In this document: positions 60,435 through 64,000 of the stretch, piece after piece
Layout: the number at the start of each line of letters is the position of its first letter
Position numbering within the stretch: position 1 is the first letter of the stretch
DNA from: Bradyrhizobium sp. 1(2017)
Lineage (GTDB): Bacteria > Pseudomonadota > Alphaproteobacteria > Rhizobiales > Xanthobacteraceae
Direction of reading: 5' to 3'
DNA: 64,000 bases
Assembly: GCF_011602485.2 (NCBI RefSeq)
Contig: NZ_CP050022.2
Span: forward strand, 2,624,001-2,688,000
The notes under the pieces: model-generated
The model's input: only the letters and a program-made list of their open reading frames with translations
The model's database searches: none
Told to the model about the DNA's origin: nothing
Translations under genes and position numbers: made by a program

Positions 60435-61958
60435 ATGACCATCAGCCCCGTCATCCGCCTGCATCCCGATGATGGCGTGCTGATCGCGCGCGCGAGCCTG
60501 CCGCCGGGCGCGGTGGTGGCCGACGGCGTGACCACGGTCGAGCGCATTCCCTCCGGCCACAAGGTCGCGATCAAGCCGATCGCCGTGGGCGAGCCGATCA
60601 AGCGCTACGGCCAGATTATCGGCTTTGCGACCCAAGCCATCGCGCCTGGCCAGCACGTGCACGTGCAGAACTGCGGCATGGGCGATTTCTCCAAGGACTA
60701 TGCCTATTGCGCCGACGTCAAGCCGACACCGAACTTCGACCTGCCGGCGACCTTCGAAGGCATCCGCCGCCCGGACGGCCGCGTTGCCACGCGCAACTAT
60801 ATCGGCATCCTCACCTCGGTGAATTGCAGCGCGCATGTCGCGAGCCTCGTCGCCGACGTCTTCAAGAAGAATCCTTTCACCGGCGACAATCCGCTCGCTG
60901 ACTTTCCAAATGTCGATGGCGTGGTCGCGCTGACCCACAAGACCGGCTGCGGGATGACGCAGAACGAGCCGCTGGCGCTGCTCCGCCGCACGCTCGGCGG
61001 CTACGCGCGGCACGTCAACTTCTCCCACGTGATCGTGCTCGGACTCGGCTGCGAGGTGAACCAGATCGGCGGCCTGATGGAAGAGCAGAAGCTCGCCGGC
61101 CGCCTGCGGGCGATGGACATCCAGGAGGTCGGCGGTACCCGCAAGACGGTGGAGGCGGGCATCGCCTTCGTGCGCGAGGCGCTGGCCGATGCCAACAAGG
61201 TGCAGCGTGAAACGGTGCCGGCGAGCGAGCTGACCGTGGCGCTGCAATGCGGCGGCTCGGACGGCTATTCCGGCGTATCGGCCAATCCCGCGCTGGGTGC
61301 GGCGAGCGATCTCATCGTGCGCCATGGTGGCACCGTGATTTTGTCGGAGACGCCGGAGACCTACGGCGCCGAGCATCTGCTGACGCGCCGGGCTGTCAGC
61401 CGCGAGGTCGGCGAGAAGCTGGTCGATCTCATGCGCTGGTGGGACGAATACACCGAGCGTGAAGGTGCCGAGATGAACGCCAATCCGAGTCCCGGCAACA
61501 AGGCCGGCGGTCTCACCACCATTCTCGAAAAGTCGCTCGGCGCGATGGCGAAGGCAGGCACCACCAATCTCGTCGACGTGCTCCGTTACGCCGAGCCGGT
61601 GACCAAGCGCGGCTTCGTGTTCATGGACACGCCCGGCTACGATCCGGTCGCAGCCACCGGTCAGGTCGCCGGCGGCGCCAATCTCGTCTGCTTCACGACG
61701 GGGCGCGGCAGCGTGTTCGGCTGCAAGCCCGCGCCCTCGATCAAGCTCGCGACCAACACGCCGATGTACAAGCGCATGGAAGAGGACATGGATGTCAATT
61801 GCGGCACCATCCTCGAAGGCGAGGAGAGCGTCGAGCAGTGTGGCCAGCGCATCTTCGAACTCATCCTGAAGACGGCCTCGGGCCAGCCGACCAAGAGCGA
61901 GAGTTTCGACTTTGGCGGCGCCGAGTTTGCGCCCTGGGTGCTGGGCGCGACGATGTGA
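60435..61958 (+). CDS. UxaA-family dehydratase (altronate dehydratase-like)
   Basis: 507-residue UxaA-family dehydratase with both parts in one chain. The N-terminal SAF domain is at about 1-95 (RLHPDDGVLIARASLPPG) and the large GD_AH_C domain follows (IGILTSVNCSAHV, ALTHKTGCGMTQNE, LGLGCEVNQIGGL, LQCGGSDGYSGVSANPALG, VCFTTGRGSVFGCKPAPSIK). Family members dehydrate D-altronate or galactarate to 2-keto-3-deoxy acids with Fe2+. The stand-alone two-gene SuyAB sulfolactate lyase layout is not what is seen. With the HpaI-type aldolase next door, a dehydratase-aldolase sequence for an imported sugar acid is likely. Confidence 0.9.
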   Translation: MTISPVIRLHPDDGVLIARASLPPGAVVADGVTTVERIPSGHKVAIKPIAVGEPIKRYGQIIGFATQAIAPGQHVHVQNCGMGDFSKDYAYCADVKPTPNFDLPATFEGIRRPDGRVATRNYIGILTSVNCSAHVASLVADVFKKNPFTGDNPLADFPNVDGVVALTHKTGCGMTQNEPLALLRRTLGGYARHVNFSHVIVLGLGCEVNQIGGLMEEQKLAGRLRAMDIQEVGGTRKTVEAGIAFVREALADANKVQRETVPASELTVALQCGGSDGYSGVSANPALGAASDLIVRHGGTVILSETPETYGAEHLLTRRAVSREVGEKLVDLMRWWDEYTEREGAEMNANPSPGNKAGGLTTILEKSLGAMAKAGTTNLVDVLRYAEPVTKRGFVFMDTPGYDPVAATGQVAGGANLVCFTTGRGSVFGCKPAPSIKLATNTPMYKRMEEDMDVNCGTILEGEESVEQCGQRIFELILKTASGQPTKSESFDFGGAEFAPWVLGATM

Positions 61959-61964
61959 GACAAT

Positions 61965-62051
61965 CGTCATTCCGGGGCGATGCGAAGCTTCGAACTATGG
62001 TGCGCAATTGCGCACCTGAGGTCTGGTCATTCGGACCATCCCGGAATGACG
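61965..62051. repeat. Intergenic palindromic element, family R2
   Basis: CGTCATTCCGGGGCGATGCG and CCATCCCGGAATGACGG as outer arms; inside GGTGCGCAATTGCGCACC is a perfect 18-base palindrome (about 61999-62016). Confidence 0.8.
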
Positions 62052-62161
62052 GCCGGGGAGATATGGCGCTTCCGCAATGGGCAGGCACTGCCCGTTGTTA
62101 GTGCTTGATCGAGGTCACCAGCGGTGTTCTGCTCAAAAAAGCTGCTGGAGCACCGCACCCC

Positions 62162-64000
62162 GTGTCGATCTACGTCGCATTACATCACGTCACGCACTAC
62201 AAATACGACCGTCCGATCGACCTTGGCCCGCAGACCATCCGCCTGCGGCCGGCGCCGCATACGCGCACGCCGATCCTGAGCTATTCGCTCAAGGTCACCC
62301 CATCCAATCACTTCGTGAACTGGCAGCAGGATCCGCAAGGCAACTGGCTCGCGCGCTATGTCTTTCCGGAGAAGACGACCGAGTTGAAGTTCGAGGTCGA
62401 TTTCACGGCGCAGATGACGGTGGTCAATCCGTTCGACTTCTTCGTCGAGCCCTACGCCGACAGCTTTCCGTTCGAGTACCCGAAGGATCTGAAGACGGAG
62501 CTCGCGCCCTATCTCGAGACCATCAAGCCCGATCGCCTGTTCGCGCAATATCTCGACACGATTCCGCAGGAAGCGCCGAACACCGTCAACTTCCTGGTCG
62601 AGCTCAATCGCGAGCTGCAGCAGAAGATCCGCTACATCATCCGCATGGAGCCGGGCGTGCAGACGCCGGAGGAGACGCTCGCCTCCGGCGCTGGCTCCTG
62701 CCGCGACTCCGCCTGGCTCTTGATCCAGACGCTGCGTCACCTCGGTCTCGCGGCGCGCTTCGTCTCGGGTTACCTCGTCCAGATCCGTCCCGACATCGAT
62801 CCGATCGAGGGACCGCCGGAGGTGGAGAGCGACTTCACCGATCTGCACGCCTGGGCCGAGGTCTATCTGCCGGGCGCAGGGTGGATCGGGTTCGATGCGA
62901 CCTCCGGCATGCTCGCGGGCGAGGGACACATCCCGGTCGCGGCAACGCCGCATTATCGTTCCGCGGCGCCGATTTCCGGCGGTGCCGGCTTTGCCGAGGT
63001 CGAGTTCGCCTTCGACATGAGCGTGAAGCGTATCCGCGAGGCGCCGCGCATCACGAGGCCGTTCTCCGACGAATCCTGGGCACGGCTCGACGATCTCGGC
63101 GAGCAGGTCGACGGCGATCTTGCTGCGCAGGATGTGCGGCTCACCATGGGCGGCGAGCCGACCTTCGTCTCGGTCGACGATCTCGAAGCCGGCGAGTGGA
63201 ATACGGAAGCGGTCGGTCCGACCAAGCGTGCGCTCGCTGACGATCTGATCCGCCGATTGCGCACGCGCTTCGCGCCCGGCGGTCTGCTGCATTACGGCCA
63301 GGGCAAATGGTATCCCGGCGAGAGCCTGCCGCGCTGGGCCTTTGGCCTGTACTGGCGCAAGGACGGCGTGCCGATATGGAAGAACGCTGACCTTATTGCC
63401 AAGATCGAGAACCCGCGGCGGCCCGAGGTCAAGGATGCCGAGGCGTTCATGGAAGGCACCGCGGCGCGGCTCGGCGTCGACCTCGGCTACATCATGCCGG
63501 CCTATGAGGATCCCGCCTATTGGCTTCAGAAGGAAGCCGAGCTCCCTGTCAACGTTGACCCCACCGACTCCAAATTATCCGATCCCGAGGCGCGGGTGCG
63601 CATGGCGAGGGTGTTCGACCAGGGCCTGAACACGCCGCGCGGCTTCGTGCTGCCGATCCAGCGCTGGAATGCGCCGCCGCGCTGGCGCAGCGAGCGCTGG
63701 CCGCTCCGTCGCAATCATCTGTTTCTGATGCCGGGCGATTCACCGCTCGGCCTGCGGCTGCCGATCGGCTCGCTCGGCTACGTGCCGCCCAATCAATATC
63801 CTTACATCATCGAGCAGGACCCGATGGAGGCGCGCGCCAAGCTGCCGGTGTTCACGCCGCCGGCGCGGCCGAAATCGCCGCCGCGGGAAGCGCCCGAGAA
63901 GCTCAACACGTCCGTCCCGGTCCGCACCGCGATGTCGATCGAAATCCGCGATGGTGTGATCTGCGCCTTCATGCCGCCGGTGGAGCGTATCGAGGATTAT
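62162..64000 (+). CDS. Transglutaminase-like / DUF2126 protein (C terminus beyond window)
   Basis: At least 613 codons, open to the window edge. It starts at a GTG (SIYVALHHVTHYKYDRPIDL), the typical N terminus of bacterial transglutaminase-like proteins. The N-terminal beta domain runs to about 110 and the cysteine-protease core has C180 (GAGSCRDSAW), H229 (DLHAWAEVYL) and D245 (GFDATSG). From about 300 a DUF2126-type region begins (DVRLTMGGEPTFVSVDD, HYGQGKWYPGE, RRNHLFLMPGD). Full-length members exceed 1000 residues, so roughly the last 500 are missing. Likely a cytoplasmic protease- or amide-ligase-like enzyme; the substrate is unknown. Confidence 0.92.
   Translation, partial: MSIYVALHHVTHYKYDRPIDLGPQTIRLRPAPHTRTPILSYSLKVTPSNHFVNWQQDPQGNWLARYVFPEKTTELKFEVDFTAQMTVVNPFDFFVEPYADSFPFEYPKDLKTELAPYLETIKPDRLFAQYLDTIPQEAPNTVNFLVELNRELQQKIRYIIRMEPGVQTPEETLASGAGSCRDSAWLLIQTLRHLGLAARFVSGYLVQIRPDIDPIEGPPEVESDFTDLHAWAEVYLPGAGWIGFDATSGMLAGEGHIPVAATPHYRSAAPISGGAGFAEVEFAFDMSVKRIREAPRITRPFSDESWARLDDLGEQVDGDLAAQDVRLTMGGEPTFVSVDDLEAGEWNTEAVGPTKRALADDLIRRLRTRFAPGGLLHYGQGKWYPGESLPRWAFGLYWRKDGVPIWKNADLIAKIENPRRPEVKDAEAFMEGTAARLGVDLGYIMPAYEDPAYWLQKEAELPVNVDPTDSKLSDPEARVRMARVFDQGLNTPRGFVLPIQRWNAPPRWRSERWPLRRNHLFLMPGDSPLGLRLPIGSLGYVPPNQYPYIIEQDPMEARAKLPVFTPPARPKSPPREAPEKLNTSVPVRTAMSIEIRDGVICAFMPPVERIEDY

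Noticed and set aside
60435..61958. (R)-sulfolactate sulfo-lyase (SuyAB) with the Ldh_2 gene as sulfolactate dehydrogenase
   Set aside because: SuyA and SuyB are separate small and large subunits, whereas this protein has both domains in one chain like UxaA. No sulfite exporter or cysteate genes are near. Kept only as a remote alternative.
62077..63240. Alternative plus-strand frame overlapping the transglutaminase-like gene
   Set aside because: Arg-rich product without domains; the frame starting at 62162 gives the complete Cys-His-Asp core and continues to the window edge.
1..64000. CRISPR array or tandem repeat locus
   Set aside because: The many repeats are dispersed single elements with internal symmetry, not regularly spaced arrays, and no cas genes are present.
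1..64000. tRNA, rRNA or riboswitch genes
   Set aside because: I searched the gene gaps by eye and found only palindromic repeats and short promoter regions. A covariance search would be needed to exclude small RNAs.

Overview
The window is GC-rich, densely packed DNA that reads as a Bradyrhizobium-like alphaproteobacterium (Nitrobacteraceae, Rhizobiales). This rests on protein style, on two complete branched-chain-amino-acid-type (Liv) ABC operons, on a very large set of CoA-dependent catabolic genes, and on many gene gaps filled by GC-rich palindromic repeats typical of that group. I see no rRNA, tRNA, CRISPR array, transposase, integrase or replication origin. This is catabolic chromosomal DNA rather than a mobile island.

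Layout. 0-4.8 kb: a Liv-type ABC operon (binding protein, two permeases, two ATPases), whose LivG has a degenerate ABC signature. 4.9-8.7 kb: tetronate (threonate/erythronate) catabolism, with otnC divergent from ltnD-otnI-otnK. 8.9-10.6 kb: a chemoreceptor followed by a clear intrinsic terminator. 10.9-15.2 kb: an RND efflux permease and its membrane-fusion protein. 15.4-36 kb: a large acyl-CoA catabolism region with a thiolase-like protein lacking the nucleophilic Cys, nitronate monooxygenase, Baeyer-Villiger-type monooxygenase, YghU-type GST, flavin reductase, two acyl-CoA dehydrogenases, two SDRs, four crotonases, two acyl-CoA ligases, and an APH-like kinase with a DUF6285 protein. 36-38.7 kb: YccF, then a cytochrome b561 plus PEP-mutase/isocitrate-lyase-like pair divergent from a MarR regulator. 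38.9-41.7 kb: PEP carboxylase. 41.8-47.8 kb: SMP-30 protein, MFE2-like SDR, thiolase plus DUF35 pair, amidase plus DUF2848 pair. 48.1-49.5 kb: a 2OG-Fe(II) oxygenase immediately followed by AlkB. 49.7-53.3 kb: a TPP enzyme, HpaF-like isomerase and HpaH hydratase, divergent from an HpaR-type MarR regulator over a perfect 14-bp palindrome. 53.6-62 kb: a second Liv operon with a fused permease-ATPase, followed by a malate/lactate-type dehydrogenase, an HpaI-type aldolase and a UxaA-type dehydratase. 62.2 kb to the end: a transglutaminase-like protein cut by the window edge.

The most interesting inference is that the APH kinase, the DUF6285 protein and the acyl-CoA dehydrogenase carrying an ADGPDEVH motif form a phosphorylation-elimination module for 4-hydroxyacyl-CoAs. 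This is analogous to the lvaABC part of levulinate catabolism in Pseudomonas putida and to animal ACAD10/ACAD11. Around it lie the ligases, SDRs and crotonases needed to feed it and drain it, and a Baeyer-Villiger-type monooxygenase that could generate lactones and hydroxy acids upstream. Function here is inferred from families and gene order; nothing is proved for this organism.
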